The translations under genes and the position numbers were made by a program. Below, one piece after another: positions 16,728 to 25,516 of a stretch of 64,000 nt of DNA (positions within the stretch are counted from its first letter, which is position 1; every line of letters starts with the position of its first letter). The notes beneath the pieces were generated by a model. The model made no database searches. It worked only from the letters and a program-made list of their open reading frames with translations, and was not told the origin of the DNA. The stretch comes from Novosphingobium barchaimii LL02 (lineage in GTDB: Bacteria; Pseudomonadota; Alphaproteobacteria; Sphingomonadales; Sphingomonadaceae). Location of the stretch: positions 315,001 through 379,000 of the forward strand of contig NZ_KQ130453.1 of the NCBI RefSeq assembly GCF_001046635.1. The letters run 5' to 3'.

Positions 16728-16925
16728 ATGATCATCACCCTCTCCGATCTTCTCAAGGGCATACGCGAGCGCAAAGCCGCGTTGGGCATCATCGATACCC
16801 CAGAACGCACAGATGCCATGCGAAACAGAGGATCGCAGCGGACCCAGCGCAAGCGCGCCATGCTTGCTCGCATCGAGGACCGGGCGCGTGAGAACGGCGT
16901 CCCACCCCTCGAGGCGCGCTTCTGA
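16728..16925 (+). CDS. Small basic protein divergent from dinB
   Basis: 65 residues, family not recognised by name. ATG at 16728 is chosen because GGAGGAAGG lies just upstream; an in-frame start at 16674 has no such site. The product is helical and very basic (DLLKGIRERKAAL, RTQRKRAMLARIEDRARENG) with no membrane segment. It is transcribed divergently from the LexA-controlled dinB operon and could share regulation, though the box is closer to dinB. Confidence 0.6.
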   Translation: MIITLSDLLKGIRERKAALGIIDTPERTDAMRNRGSQRTQRKRAMLARIEDRARENGVPPLEARF

Positions 16926-16970
16926 GGATCTACACTTGGCCGCTCTCCAGTGGTCAGTGAGCCTGTTAGT

Positions 16971-17336
16971 TCAGCCTGCGTCGTAAGCCGCCCGCGCGGC
17001 GATCACGTCATCTCGCCGATCGACGGCGAAGTCCGCCAATGCATTCATCGGCGTCAGCACATCGTGTCCGAGTTCTGTGAGGCGATATTCGACCTGCACA
17101 ACCGAACCAGGCAGGACAGTCCGGTCGACGTAGCCATCGCGCTCGAGCCCACGTAGCGTCGAGGTCAACATCTTCTGGGTTATAACGTCGATCTCACGGC
17201 GCAGCGCATTGAATGTCCACGGCCGCTGCGAGAGCAGCACCATCACGAGGATCGACCACTTGTTGCCGATCTGACCGAGGACGTCGCCGACCGTACGGCA
17301 AGCTTCCGATGGGATATCGCGATGACCCAGTTTCAT
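16971..17336 (-). CDS. HxlR-family transcriptional regulator
   Basis: A 121-residue winged-helix protein. The conserved HxlR core is present: a Cys near the N-terminus (SEACRTVGDVLGQIGNKWSI), then RRPW-like QRPWTFNALRREI, TQKMLTSTLRGLERDGYVDR and YRLTELG. HxlR proteins are dimeric regulators often sensing quinones or aldehydes through that cysteine. ATG at 17336 removes an unlikely N-terminal extension. It is divergent from a disrupted SDR reductase gene, with a palindrome between them, the usual pairing for regulator and target. Confidence 0.9.
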   Translation of the reverse strand: MKLGHRDIPSEACRTVGDVLGQIGNKWSILVMVLLSQRPWTFNALRREIDVITQKMLTSTLRGLERDGYVDRTVLPGSVVQVEYRLTELGHDVLTPMNALADFAVDRRDDVIAARAAYDAG

Positions 17337-17376
17337 CAAAGTGCCTTCTTGTCGCCCGGCATGACGCCGGACATGA

Positions 17377-17397
17377 CCAGTACCCATTAGGTACTGG
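17377..17397. promoter_or_regulatory. HxlR operator candidate
   Basis: CCAGTACC-CATTA-GGTACTGG is a perfect 8-bp inverted repeat with 5-nt centre between the divergent hxlR and SDR genes. The size and GTAC cores fit HxlR-type dimer sites. Confidence 0.75.
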
Positions 17398-17409
17398 TTA
17401 GGAAATCCA

Positions 17410-18417
17410 ATGGCAAACAACAACGACATAACCCTCGTCACCGGCGGCTCCGGCTACCTCGGTGGCTGGGCCATTGCCCAGCTCTTGAGCGAGGGCCATC
17501 ACGTGCGCGTGACTCTTCGCAATTTGGATCGCGTAGATGCCGTGCGAGCCGACATCGCCAGCGTTGTCCCGGATACTTCCCGTCTGGAATTCGTTGCCGC
17601 CGACCTTCTGAGCAACGCCGGCTGGGGAGTTGCGATGGAAGGCGTGCGCCAGGTCGCGCATGTGGCGTAACCTGTGATGGACCGTCCCGGCGTCGATACT
17701 ATCGCGACGGCGGTTGAAGGCACCATGCGCGTGCTCGCCGCTGCCACGCAGGCTGGCGTCGAGCGAGTGGTCATCACTTCGTCGGTCGTTGCGGCACGTC
17801 CGTCCGACAAGACGACCGGCGCCTAAGACGAGAACGACTGGACCGACATCGAAGCGCCCGACACGAACACGTACACGAAGTCCAAGACGCTGGCCGAGCG
17901 TGCGGCGTGGCAGTTCGCACGCAGCAACGCCAATGGACCGCGTATAGCAACGGTTCTCCCGAGTTTCATTCAAGGCCTGACGTTGGGGACCAACGCCAGC
18001 GCCAGCCTCGAGCTCATCCGTCAGATGCTCGATGGGCACATGCCTGCCGCGCCGCGTCTGGGCTTTGCGATCGTCGATGTGCGTGATCTGGCAAAGCTGC
18101 ACGTTCGTGCTCTGAATGATGAGGCTGCGATGGGCGAACGTTGGATCGCGAGCGCAGATTTCCTGTGGCTCACGGACATCTCAGCGGTGCTTCGCGCTGA
18201 GTTCGGCGATGCTGCAGCCAAAGCCCCAACCGACACGCTGCCGGATGAAGTCTTCCGCGAGGCCGTGGCGGATACCGAGATGGAGGCTTTGACCCCAGAT
18301 CTGGGGCGAGAAAGCGTCTTCTCCTCTGCGAAGGCAAAGCAGCTGCTGAACTGGGAGCCACGCTCCGCCAGCGAGGCTGTGCTTGCGACTGGCGCCAGCA
18401 TGCTTGGCGTTGCCTGA
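17410..18417 (+). pseudogene. NAD(P)-dependent epimerase/aldehyde-reductase gene with two in-frame stops
   Basis: An extended SDR of about 335 codons in one frame, interrupted by TAA at 17668 and TAA at 17824. The fold signatures are intact: the Rossmann loop TGGSGYLGGW near residue 12, the catalytic Tyr-x3-Lys in NTYTKSKTLAER, and the substrate/C-terminal part FAIVDVRDLAKLHVRAL. Homologues read HVASP at the first stop (Ser codon TCA to TAA is one step) and an aromatic at the second. No frameshift is seen. It is most simply a young pseudogene, as the reading frame is otherwise undamaged. It is divergent from hxlR. Confidence 0.85.
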
Positions 18418-18460
18418 AATACCTACTCCCACACGTCGCAGAATCGTAGGCAGCTGATGC

Positions 18461-18492
18461 CGCTGCTGGACCTCCAAACGGGTCCAGCAGCG
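18461..18492. terminator. Bidirectional hairpin between convergent genes
   Basis: CGCTGCTGGACC and GGTCCAGCAGCG form a perfect 12-bp stem with an 8-nt loop, lying between the SDR pseudogene (+) and the S1/P1 nuclease gene (-). It has no T tract on either side but is very stable. Confidence 0.6.
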
Positions 18493-18517
18493 CCAGCCAG
18501 CAAATCGGCTCGTTCAG

Positions 18518-19327
18518 CTACCGTCGCTTCGCAGTCTTACCGCCGTCATCCGGGGTCTCGAACACCCAGTTAAGGTAAGCCGCGATGCGAACGCCAGCCA
18601 TCTTCAACCGCTGGTCGATCTCTCCGCGGTGCTGGTACGCATAGTCGTACGACAGGGCTGGGTTTGCCGGATAGATCGTCTTTCGCAGCGCGATGCTCTC
18701 GTGCATCCAGACCTGGAGATCGCGCACGCTCCATGTCACCACCTCTTCCGGCGTGGTAGCGCGCTCAAGCCAGTGAGCATACTCGGAGTACGACAGCTGG
18801 CGCTGCTCGATCATGCTGGAGTCCCAGACGGTGTGGAGGTTGGTCGGCTTCCCGAACCACGTCACCTTCACGTCGTTGCCGCCTCTGTCGGTGCCCCCGC
18901 CAGCATGGAGCGGCTGATGCAGGTCGCCGATGATGTGGACGATGAAGCGCAGTGCCAGGCGCTTGTCGTCGGCCGAGGCTTTAGAATCGCGCAGGGTCGC
19001 GGTGAAGCGCTTGAGGGCGGCGTCTGCGTCGCCCTCCTTTGGCTCGTCCGACGCCTGATAGTCATCGCCGGCGACGGTCACGTAGTGCCAGGGCGATGCA
19101 GTCTTCTGCCAGAATTCGGACGGGTCGGAGCGCATATCATCCGGCCAGGTCGCAGCTTCGGCCAGATCCTCATTGCCCAGCAAGATCTCGACGTTGGCGC
19201 GGGCCACGCCGCTGAGATTGTCCTGGGCGATCGCGCCGGTGATCCGATGGCCGATGGCGCCCCAAGCCATAGCTGGCGTCGAATGGGCGGCTGATACGAG
19301 CAGTGCGGCGGCGAGTGCGTAACGCAT
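18518..19327 (-). CDS. S1/P1-type zinc nuclease, secreted
   Basis: Single-strand-preferring nuclease or phosphomonoesterase of the S1/P1 family, 269 residues. ATG at 19327 gives a signal peptide (MRYALAAALLVSAAHSTPAMA) whose cleavage leaves Trp as first mature residue (WGAIGHR), the zinc-binding N-terminus of this family. Other ligands are visible in TWPDDMRS, HIIGDLHQPLHAG and GGNDVKV-TWFG followed by LHTVWDSSMI. It works in the periplasm or outside, presumably scavenging phosphate from nucleic acids. It appears to be a stand-alone gene. Confidence 0.92.
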   Translation of the reverse strand: MRYALAAALLVSAAHSTPAMAWGAIGHRITGAIAQDNLSGVARANVEILLGNEDLAEAATWPDDMRSDPSEFWQKTASPWHYVTVAGDDYQASDEPKEGDADAALKRFTATLRDSKASADDKRLALRFIVHIIGDLHQPLHAGGGTDRGGNDVKVTWFGKPTNLHTVWDSSMIEQRQLSYSEYAHWLERATTPEEVVTWSVRDLQVWMHESIALRKTIYPANPALSYDYAYQHRGEIDQRLKMAGVRIAAYLNWVFETPDDGGKTAKRR

Positions 19328-19553
19328 TGGGGGGCTTTCCTTGACCTGATCGGATGTCGAGCAGCCTCTATCCATGGCTACGTTCGATGGCGATCCTATT
19401 TCGTTCCCGCAGAAACAGCGCTCGCAGAATCTGATCCACCTGCCATCGACCAATGATCGCCTCAGCTGGCTCAGTGATTTGCCCAGACGCGAGTAAATCG
19501 CGACTGGACGCGCAATTTTCACCGTTATGGATGACGCGGACGTCGCCCTAGGG

Positions 19554-19589
19554 TGAGTAGCCCCTAGTTTTTGAGTAGCCCCTAGTTTT
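19554..19589. repeat. Tandem copy of the IS terminal repeat
   Basis: TGAGTAGCCCCTAGTTTT occurs twice head to tail. The first copy is an isolated IS end, consistent with a previous insertion, tandem insertion or end-to-end recombination event. Confidence 0.85.
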
Positions 19590-20465
19590 CTAGACGCCTT
19601 CTGCTTTCAAAATCTGCTGCCGTTCGAACTGGGCGGGTGACAGCATCCCGTTTCTGACCTGCTTGCGCACCGGGTTGTAGAACATCTCGATGTAGTCGAA
19701 CACATCCTGCCGGGCTTCCTCGCGTGTTTTGTAGGTCCGGCGCCGGATGCGCTCTCGCTTGAGCGAGGAGAAGAAGCTCTCGGCGACAGCGTTGTCATGG
19801 CAGTTGCCGCGCCGGCTCATCGAATGCTCAAGATTGTGAGCCCGGATGAAGGCAGCCCAGTCCATGCTGGTGAACTGCGAGCCCTGATCCGAATGGATCA
19901 GCACCCGCTGCTTCGGCTCGCGCCGCCATACCGCCATGTGCAGCGCTTGCAGCACCGCATCGGTGGTCTGCCTGCTCTGCATCGACCACCCCACCACGCG
20001 GCGGGAATAGAGATCAATCACAACGGCCAGATAAGCAAAGCCCTCTAGGGTGCGGATGTAGGTGATGTCGGTCACCCAGGCCCTGTCGGGGGCAGCGACG
20101 TCGAACTGCCGGTCCAGAGTATTGTCGACCGCCAGGGATGGCTTGCCGCCATAGCTCCCCGGCCGACGCTTGTAGCCGATCTGCGCCTTGATACCTGCCA
20201 GCCTGGTCAACCGGGCAACACGGTTCGGGCAGCAGGTCTCGCCCTGATCCAGCAGGTCGTCGTGCAACTTGCGGTAGCCATAGACTTTGCCGCTGTCGTT
20301 CCAGGCTTGCCGGATCAACTTCGTCTGCCGAACATCTTCCCGGGCCCGTTGGCTCAGCGGGTTCTTCTGCCAGGCATAGAAGCCGCTGGGCTGGATGCGC
20401 AGGCACCGACACATCGATCGAACCCGGAACTGGTCACGATGCTCGGCAACAAATGCGTATCTCAC
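19590..20465 (-). CDS. IS3-family transposase OrfB (DDE integrase core)
   Basis: Catalytic part of the IS3 transposase. HTH_21-like start RFVRS-type region, then the rve core with DDE residues: D in WVTDITYI, D in LIHSDQGSQF and E in CHDNAVAESFFSSLK. The C-terminus is RNGMLSPAQFERQ. It can start at GTG 20465 (GTGA overlap with OrfA's stop). More likely it is made as an OrfAB fusion by -1 frameshifting at an A7G slippery run (20501-20495 read on the minus strand), as is known for this family. Confidence 0.92.
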   Translation of the reverse strand: MRYAFVAEHRDQFRVRSMCRCLRIQPSGFYAWQKNPLSQRAREDVRQTKLIRQAWNDSGKVYGYRKLHDDLLDQGETCCPNRVARLTRLAGIKAQIGYKRRPGSYGGKPSLAVDNTLDRQFDVAAPDRAWVTDITYIRTLEGFAYLAVVIDLYSRRVVGWSMQSRQTTDAVLQALHMAVWRREPKQRVLIHSDQGSQFTSMDWAAFIRAHNLEHSMSRRGNCHDNAVAESFFSSLKRERIRRRTYKTREEARQDVFDYIEMFYNPVRKQVRNGMLSPAQFERQQILKAEGV

Positions 20466-20731
20466 TTTGCATCCCTGGCGAAATACGCGGTGGCTTTTTT
20501 TAGTATATCGCGCTCCTCGGTCACCCGGGCCAGCTCGCGCTTCAACTGGCGGATCTCGGCATCCTTGCTGGCATCGCCAGACACCACCTTCGCCAATTGC
20601 CGCTTCCATGCGTACAGCGAATGCTGACTGACGCCGAGCCGTTCAGAAACCTCCGCTACCGGATACCCGCGCTCGGTGATCTGGGCCACCGCATCACGCT
20701 TGAACTCATCGCTGAAATTGGGCTTCCCCAT
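20462..20731 (-). CDS. IS3-family transposase OrfA (HTH)
   Basis: An 89-residue DNA-binding protein of the IS. It has the HTH_Tnp_1 sequence FSDEFKRDAVAQITERGYP with AEVSERLGVSQHSLYAWKRQ, followed by a leucine-zipper-like helix (EIRQLKRELARVTEERDIL) that holds OrfA and OrfAB together. The slippery A7G heptamer lies in its KKATAYF region, where frameshifting would create OrfAB. Confidence 0.92.
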   Translation of the reverse strand: MGKPNFSDEFKRDAVAQITERGYPVAEVSERLGVSQHSLYAWKRQLAKVVSGDASKDAEIRQLKRELARVTEERDILKKATAYFARDAK

Positions 20732-20820
20732 CGTCGTCTCCTGTCCTCAAAATTAGGATAGAAGGCGTCCAGAAATCTAGGGGCTACTCAGTCACGCTGT
20801 CTGGTTCACCCAGAGACATC

Positions 20821-21768
20821 GTGGACTGGGAGCTGGGCTTACGTTCAAATCCTCCGATCACGTCTCTTCAGGCATCGCGTAAACGCTTCGGAATCGAACT
20901 TCCCCTTCCAATTTTCGACGAAAAGGGATGGAAAGTTGCCATCGCGCCAAGCGGCAAGACCTGTCTCGTTACCCTGCGGCGGCCGCTTGATGGTTCAAAG
21001 GTTAGCTTGGCAGGGAGGTTTTATTCCAGCAGCTACCTTGCACTCGGAATGAGGCAGCAGGCGTGGCGCCTTGACATGGGGTGCCTGACCCTGACCTGGC
21101 GAGATGGCGACCTACGTGGGACGCTTTTCCTGGATCCCACGGAGCGTCTGGCGGTGGCGCAATTGCGTGATCGGGTTCGATTGGGCGGGTGGTCTGGTCC
21201 CGGCGATGTGCGTGCCACCGTAGTTGTTGACGGCGGGCGCCATGAGGTAGGGCCTATTGTTCTCCCTACCCGGGACGACGGAAGTGATGACTGGCTTGAA
21301 GCGGGCCGATGGGTTGGGACGCTTCAGACCATGCTCGACGCGCACCCGGGTAGCGACCCCAAGCTCTCCATCGATGATTTGTCTAATGCTGGCACCTGGC
21401 TGAAACGCTTCCACGATTGCTACTCAGCCAGCACAATGCGTGTCGAGCACATTCCCAATGAGGATGATGATCCCACGCATGCGGTCATATACCGCCTTCG
21501 CTGCGACGTCGGCGAATGGTGCTTCTTCGCCATCGTCCGGCGTGAAGTGCCCGTCGACACGATCATCGACGGTCGGCGCACCCTTTTCATGAAGCCGGCG
21601 GAATTGCTCGAGGCTCATGTCATGAGAGGGGCTTGGGCCGATCACATAAACGTGATCTTGCCAGCCTACGAACGGCATGTTCGTGCCATGGGCGATCCGA
21701 CGTACTTCTGGGACATTGGCGATTTGGAAGACTGGCTCGCAAGTAGGTTTCCGCCAGACGCGGAATGA
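20821..21768 (+). CDS. Hypothetical protein, probably 5'-truncated by the IS
   Basis: 315 residues from a GTG 31 nt after the IS end; the family is not recognised. The frame stays open leftward into the IS end (SVTLSGSPRDI precedes the GTG), so the original start was probably removed. The protein is soluble, beta-rich in the first half (WKVAIAPSGKTCLVTLRRP, LTLTWRDGDLRGTLFLDP) and helical later (TWLKRFHDCY), with a C-terminal WDIGDLEDWLASRF. No catalytic motif stands out. Whether it is still expressed is unknown. Confidence 0.6.
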   Translation: MDWELGLRSNPPITSLQASRKRFGIELPLPIFDEKGWKVAIAPSGKTCLVTLRRPLDGSKVSLAGRFYSSSYLALGMRQQAWRLDMGCLTLTWRDGDLRGTLFLDPTERLAVAQLRDRVRLGGWSGPGDVRATVVVDGGRHEVGPIVLPTRDDGSDDWLEAGRWVGTLQTMLDAHPGSDPKLSIDDLSNAGTWLKRFHDCYSASTMRVEHIPNEDDDPTHAVIYRLRCDVGEWCFFAIVRREVPVDTIIDGRRTLFMKPAELLEAHVMRGAWADHINVILPAYERHVRAMGDPTYFWDIGDLEDWLASRFPPDAE

Positions 21769-22023
21769 TGGTTAGAGGCACTCCTCAGCCATGTAATGCC
21801 GCCCTCAAGGGTAACAATCGCTCTGACGATCCGTCGTCGCAGATTTACATCGGCGTGCTAAAGAACCTGCGGTTGTGGCTATGGGATTACCTGGAAATTT
21901 CCCCCGAAAAATATCGGTGTTATGAAATCTTGATGATCCGGCACATACCCCGGCTTGTCTTAAAGAACACCGTTCAATCGGTCAGATCTTCAATGAATGC
22001 CGTAACTTTTGGCGAATTAAGAA

Positions 22024-22300
22024 ATGAACAATAGCATGATAGTCCATATCCGCAACGAAGCCGACTATGAAGTAGCTATCGAGCGCCCCGAAGTGCTGTT
22101 TCACGCTGAAGGCGGTACGCCTGAAGCCGTTGAACGCGATACTCTCTCTACTCTCGTTGATCGGTATGAAGACGAAAACTATCCGATTGCCCCTCCGACG
22201 CCACTGGAGGCGGTTCTGTTCCGTATGGAACAGCAAATTTGACTGCTCGTGATCTAGAACCGATCTCGGGGTCACGACCTCGCGTGACCGAATGCCAACC
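22024..22300 (+). pseudogene. HigA-like antitoxin remnant, frameshifted
   Basis: The first 72 codons give the N-terminal domain of HigA/XRE antitoxins (IRNEADYEVAIERPEVLFHAEGGTPEAVE split, then NYPIAPPTPLEAVLFRMEQQ), which normally leads into an HTH. A frame change at about 22239 stops it. The next frame reads LTARDLEPISGSRPRVTE, the start of the HTH, and this is broken again near 22292. No HigB toxin is recognisable upstream in 21769-22023. Confidence 0.7.
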
Positions 22301-22713
22301 GTCCCGGTGAAGTAAGAGCAGTTTTATGCGGAATCCCGCCTATAAAGTTCAACCTTGCGCGAGATGAACCGGTGGTCATCGGGCGCCATAGATGGTGCGA
22401 AACTGCGATTCTGCAGGTTCAATCTTGTTCCGCACTATCACCTTTTGATCAAGACCGTCACCCTGCGTCGAGCCGTCTCCGCCCGGAGCGCTTCGCCGCC
22501 ATACTGCGCCGGGTCATGACATGACCGGACATACGGTGCAGGTTGGAGGAGGCCAATCCCACTCCCGCCCCTTTCAGGAAAGGTCCATGGCCGCTCGCGA
22601 GCGGGTTGGGTCGAAGCCAAAACTACGCCACTCGGTCATGCCGTTGTCACTAATGTGGGCAAGAGGCCTAACGAACAGAATCGCATGATGCGGTTCGATG
22701 ACGAGGGACGCAG
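22301..22713. other. Gene-free spacer with palindromes
   Basis: No convincing gene. It contains CCTTTC-AG-GAAAGG (about 22570) and the perfect 14-bp palindrome CCGCTCGCGAGCGG (22591-22604), 110 nt before the MFS gene. Either may be an operator for that gene. Confidence 0.4.
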
Positions 22714-24060
22714 TTGCCAACCGAGCCGATCAGTCGCCTAGGCTGGATAAAGCTCGGCATCTTCTCCTCGCCGGTGCTGGTGTTCCAGGCGATCGAACTG
22801 CCCTGGCGCATGTTCCTGCCGCCTTTCTTCTCTGAAACCATCGGGCTGAGCCTTGTGGCCACGGGCGCCCTGATGATGTGGATACGTCTGTTCGACATGG
22901 TCGCCGATCCGCTCGTGGGCTGGGCCAGCGATCGCTTCCCCACCCGCTTCGGGCTGCGCCGGCCGTGGATGGTGGCCAGCCTGCCGCTGATCGTCGCGGG
23001 GACGTGGCACGTGTTCTTCGCCAGCCCCGGCACCGACATCTCCACGATCGCGGTATGGTGCGCGGCCATGCACCTGGGCTATACGCTGATGGTGGTGCCT
23101 CATGGTGGCTGGGGCCTGGAACTGTCGGACGACTATCACGAACGCACGCGGATCATGGGCGCCAAAGTGTGGTTCGCGGCGGCGGGAATGCCCCTGATTA
23201 TCCTGCTGCCCGCTGTGTTGGAGCGCCTGTCCCTGGCGAACCGCGCCGGACAGGTGGCGACGATGGGATGGATCCTGATCCTGCTGGCCCCGCTGTCGGT
23301 GCTGCTTGTACTCTACGCGATCCCTGAGCCCGGCGGCAATCACACCGCCGCTAGACAGACCGCCAGCCCCGCTCGCCAGTTCGCCGCGATCCTCGCCGAC
23401 CCCGCACTGGTCAAGGTGCTGGTGCTCTACGCTCTCGTCGGGCTGGCCGACGCGTCCAATGCCGGAACATTCGTGTTCTTCGTGGAGCGGGCGATTGGGC
23501 TGGACCGCATGGCCGGCATGCTGATGCTGATACAGTCGCTCGTTGCGCTGGTGGCGCTGCCCGTGTGGTTCTGCGTCAGCCGCCGGCTGGGCAAACGCGG
23601 GACACTTGTGCTGGTCTTCGCTTGGAACGCACTGCTGGCGCCGCTGGCTCTGCTGCTACCCGCCGGCAACGCCTGGTTACTCGGCGGTTTCCTGTGTCTG
23701 CGCAGCGTTTCGTGGGGCGCCGACTACATGCTGCTTCGCGCGCTGGTGGCCGATATCGCCGGGCGCAGAGGGCAGTCGGAAGGTGCGAGCCGGTCGGGCA
23801 GCTACTACGCGTTGTTCAACGTCACGCTCAAGCTGGCGGCCGGGCTTGGCATCGGTGCAGCGCTGTGGCTGCTGGCGCACGCGGGTTTCAGCCCTAGCGC
23901 TCCAAATGCTACGGCCGCGCTTGAAGCGGTGCGGCTGGTCTATGCGCTGCCATCGTGCCTGGCCGGGCTGGTCGGTGTTGCCATCACCCTGCTATACCCG
24001 TCCGAGCGACCGGCGCGTGTTCGCGATCCGTCGCTGGCGGTATCGCGGCCCATCCTTTAA
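22714..24060 (+). CDS. MFS transporter, GPH (sugar:cation symporter)-like
   Basis: A 448-residue integral membrane protein with about 12 hydrophobic spans. The N-terminal half has the GPH/MelB-type loop FDMVADPLVGWASDRFPTRF with RRPWMV, and helix 1 lies at about 20-45. The family moves sugars or other small solutes with H+ or Na+. The start is TTG at 22714 with GAGGGA upstream; no ATG is in frame nearby. It ends 10 nt before the double-TetR regulator, so the two are cotranscribed. Genes further on suggest import of a product released by phospholipase C or taken up by the receptor, but this is inference. Confidence 0.85.
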   Translation: MPTEPISRLGWIKLGIFSSPVLVFQAIELPWRMFLPPFFSETIGLSLVATGALMMWIRLFDMVADPLVGWASDRFPTRFGLRRPWMVASLPLIVAGTWHVFFASPGTDISTIAVWCAAMHLGYTLMVVPHGGWGLELSDDYHERTRIMGAKVWFAAAGMPLIILLPAVLERLSLANRAGQVATMGWILILLAPLSVLLVLYAIPEPGGNHTAARQTASPARQFAAILADPALVKVLVLYALVGLADASNAGTFVFFVERAIGLDRMAGMLMLIQSLVALVALPVWFCVSRRLGKRGTLVLVFAWNALLAPLALLLPAGNAWLLGGFLCLRSVSWGADYMLLRALVADIAGRRGQSEGASRSGSYYALFNVTLKLAAGLGIGAALWLLAHAGFSPSAPNATAALEAVRLVYALPSCLAGLVGVAITLLYPSERPARVRDPSLAVSRPIL

Positions 24061-24070
24061 GCGTTTCCCC

Positions 24071-25327
24071 ATGGCCTCTGCCTCCTCCCCCATCGCGCCC
24101 ACCGATGCCGATCTGCGCCAGCGGATATTGGCCGAGGCGATCGCACTGCTGGCATCAAACGGCATTCGCGGCGCGACGCTGCGCGACGTCGCGGGGCGCT
24201 GCGGGGTTGGCCTCGCGGCAATCTCGAGCCTGTTCGGCAACAAGGACGCCCTGATCACGGCGTGCTTCGCCGAAGTGGTGCGCGGCGACTTGGACAGGCT
24301 CGACACCATCGTCAACGAATGCGCGCAAATGGAAGTCACGGGCGACATCCTGCCCGCATTTCTATGGGTGGCCTGCGAGGAAGCGGGAGGTTCGCGTCGC
24401 ACGCAGATGCTGGTGCTGCTCGAACTTCTGCTATCGGCCCCCGCCTCGCCGCAGTTCGCGGCTCTGTGCCGGGAATGGCTCGTCGCCCGGCGCGATGCGC
24501 TGCGCCGGGCGGGCGCGAGCGCCGACATCGATCCACTGGCGATGGACGTGCTGGGCCTTCACCTCTTGTCGGAAAGCAGCTTCGCGATCAGTTGCGCCGC
24601 GTCCGCCAGCTACCTCCACCTCGCGCGGGCCGGTTTCCTCGAAGCCGCACTGCTGCTTACCGGCCAGGAAAAGACACCGGAACCGTCGTCGGTCACGGCG
24701 CTGGCGAGGCGCTTCTTCGCCGATCCCGGCAGCAACCCGCCCAGCGAGGGCGCGGCGGCAAAAGGGCGGGGAGCGGAGAGCCGTGCCCGCATCGTCGACG
24801 CCGCCGCTTCGATTATCGAGGCGGACGGCCTTTCGGCGATCACCAACCGCGCCGTGGCGGACCGTGCCGGCGTGTCGCTTGCCCTGACCACCTACCATTT
24901 CAAGTCGATCGCAGACCTCTCGTTCAGCGGCATCCTCCGGGTTTTTGAAAAGGTCAACGCCGGGTTCACCAGCGCGCCCGCCGAGGCACCGCGAGTTATC
25001 GACACAGCGGAAAGGTTTCGCATCCGTCAGCCGACCGGCGTGGAGAAACTGGCGAGCCGCGGCATGGTCGAGATATCGATGGCGGCGGCGCGCGGAGTTG
25101 CCGATCCCTCGCTGGGCCTTGCGATCCGGCAGCAGCGCGGGACGATCACCTACGCCGGGCTCGACCAGGCCACGCGCCGGGACGTGACCCGGATGCGGGC
25201 GGCCTCGCACGCGCTATGGGCGTCGATGGGCCTGATGGTATCGGTCGCGGTTGAGGATATCGACGGGCTCTACGACCTGACGGCGATGGCACGAATCGCA
25301 GGCCGCCAACTGCTCGAAAAAAGCTGA
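24071..25327 (+). CDS. Regulator with two TetR DNA-binding domains
   Basis: 418 residues containing two TetR N-terminal HTH units in one chain. The first is at about residues 15-60 (ASNGIRGATLRDVAGRCGVG, then SSLFGNKDALI). The second is at about 236-285 (EADGLSAITNRAVADRAGVS, then TTYHFKSIADL). Each is followed by a helical ligand/dimer-type region. Normal TetR proteins have about 200 residues and one HTH, so this is a head-to-tail duplication with diverged halves. ATG at 24071 is 10 nt after the MFS gene. A large dyad lies 58 nt downstream, before the receptor gene, a candidate target. Confidence 0.88.
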   Translation: MASASSPIAPTDADLRQRILAEAIALLASNGIRGATLRDVAGRCGVGLAAISSLFGNKDALITACFAEVVRGDLDRLDTIVNECAQMEVTGDILPAFLWVACEEAGGSRRTQMLVLLELLLSAPASPQFAALCREWLVARRDALRRAGASADIDPLAMDVLGLHLLSESSFAISCAASASYLHLARAGFLEAALLLTGQEKTPEPSSVTALARRFFADPGSNPPSEGAAAKGRGAESRARIVDAAASIIEADGLSAITNRAVADRAGVSLALTTYHFKSIADLSFSGILRVFEKVNAGFTSAPAEAPRVIDTAERFRIRQPTGVEKLASRGMVEISMAAARGVADPSLGLAIRQQRGTITYAGLDQATRRDVTRMRAASHALWASMGLMVSVAVEDIDGLYDLTAMARIAGRQLLEKS

Positions 25328-25384
25328 ACATTTGTTTTTGTAACGCCCCGTCCGGCTCTGTGGCGAGGTAGTGACCGTGCCGTG

Positions 25385-25416
25385 AAATAGCGGAATCAGA
25401 AATATTTCTGCTATTT
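25385..25416 (+). promoter_or_regulatory. Large dyad before the TonB receptor gene
   Basis: CAGAAATATTTCTG (25397-25410) is a perfect 14-bp palindrome, flanked by AAATAGC (25385-25391) and GCTATTT (25410-25416), which pair across it. It lies about 100 nt before the receptor start and just after the double-TetR gene, so it is the best operator candidate for that regulator. The receptor has a GAGGAG ribosome site at about 25505. Confidence 0.65.
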
Positions 25417-25516
25417 TAGTAGGTTGCTGAGAACCTGCACATTTGTATGCATCTGTCACAAAAATTGTACATTCGTCTCGTAGGTGCCGCTCATCAGGTT
25501 CTGAGGAGTTTCACGG

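Larger units (their letters stand above)
19554..20790 (-). mobile_element. IS3-family insertion sequence with duplicated left end
   Basis: Two overlapping transposase frames are bounded by inverted repeats starting TGAGTAGCCCCTAG. The right end (to 20790) and the left inner end (from 19572) match over about 31 bp with a few differences. An 18-bp unit carrying the end is present twice in tandem on the left (19554-19571 and 19572-19589). No matching 3-4 bp target duplication is seen with either left boundary (GGG or TTT versus GTC). The element looks complete and possibly active. Confidence 0.9.

Noticed and set aside
21765-22034. 89-codon frame overlapping the previous stop as ATGA
   Set aside because: Composition is poor, it overlaps the HigA start and no HigB-like motif is found.
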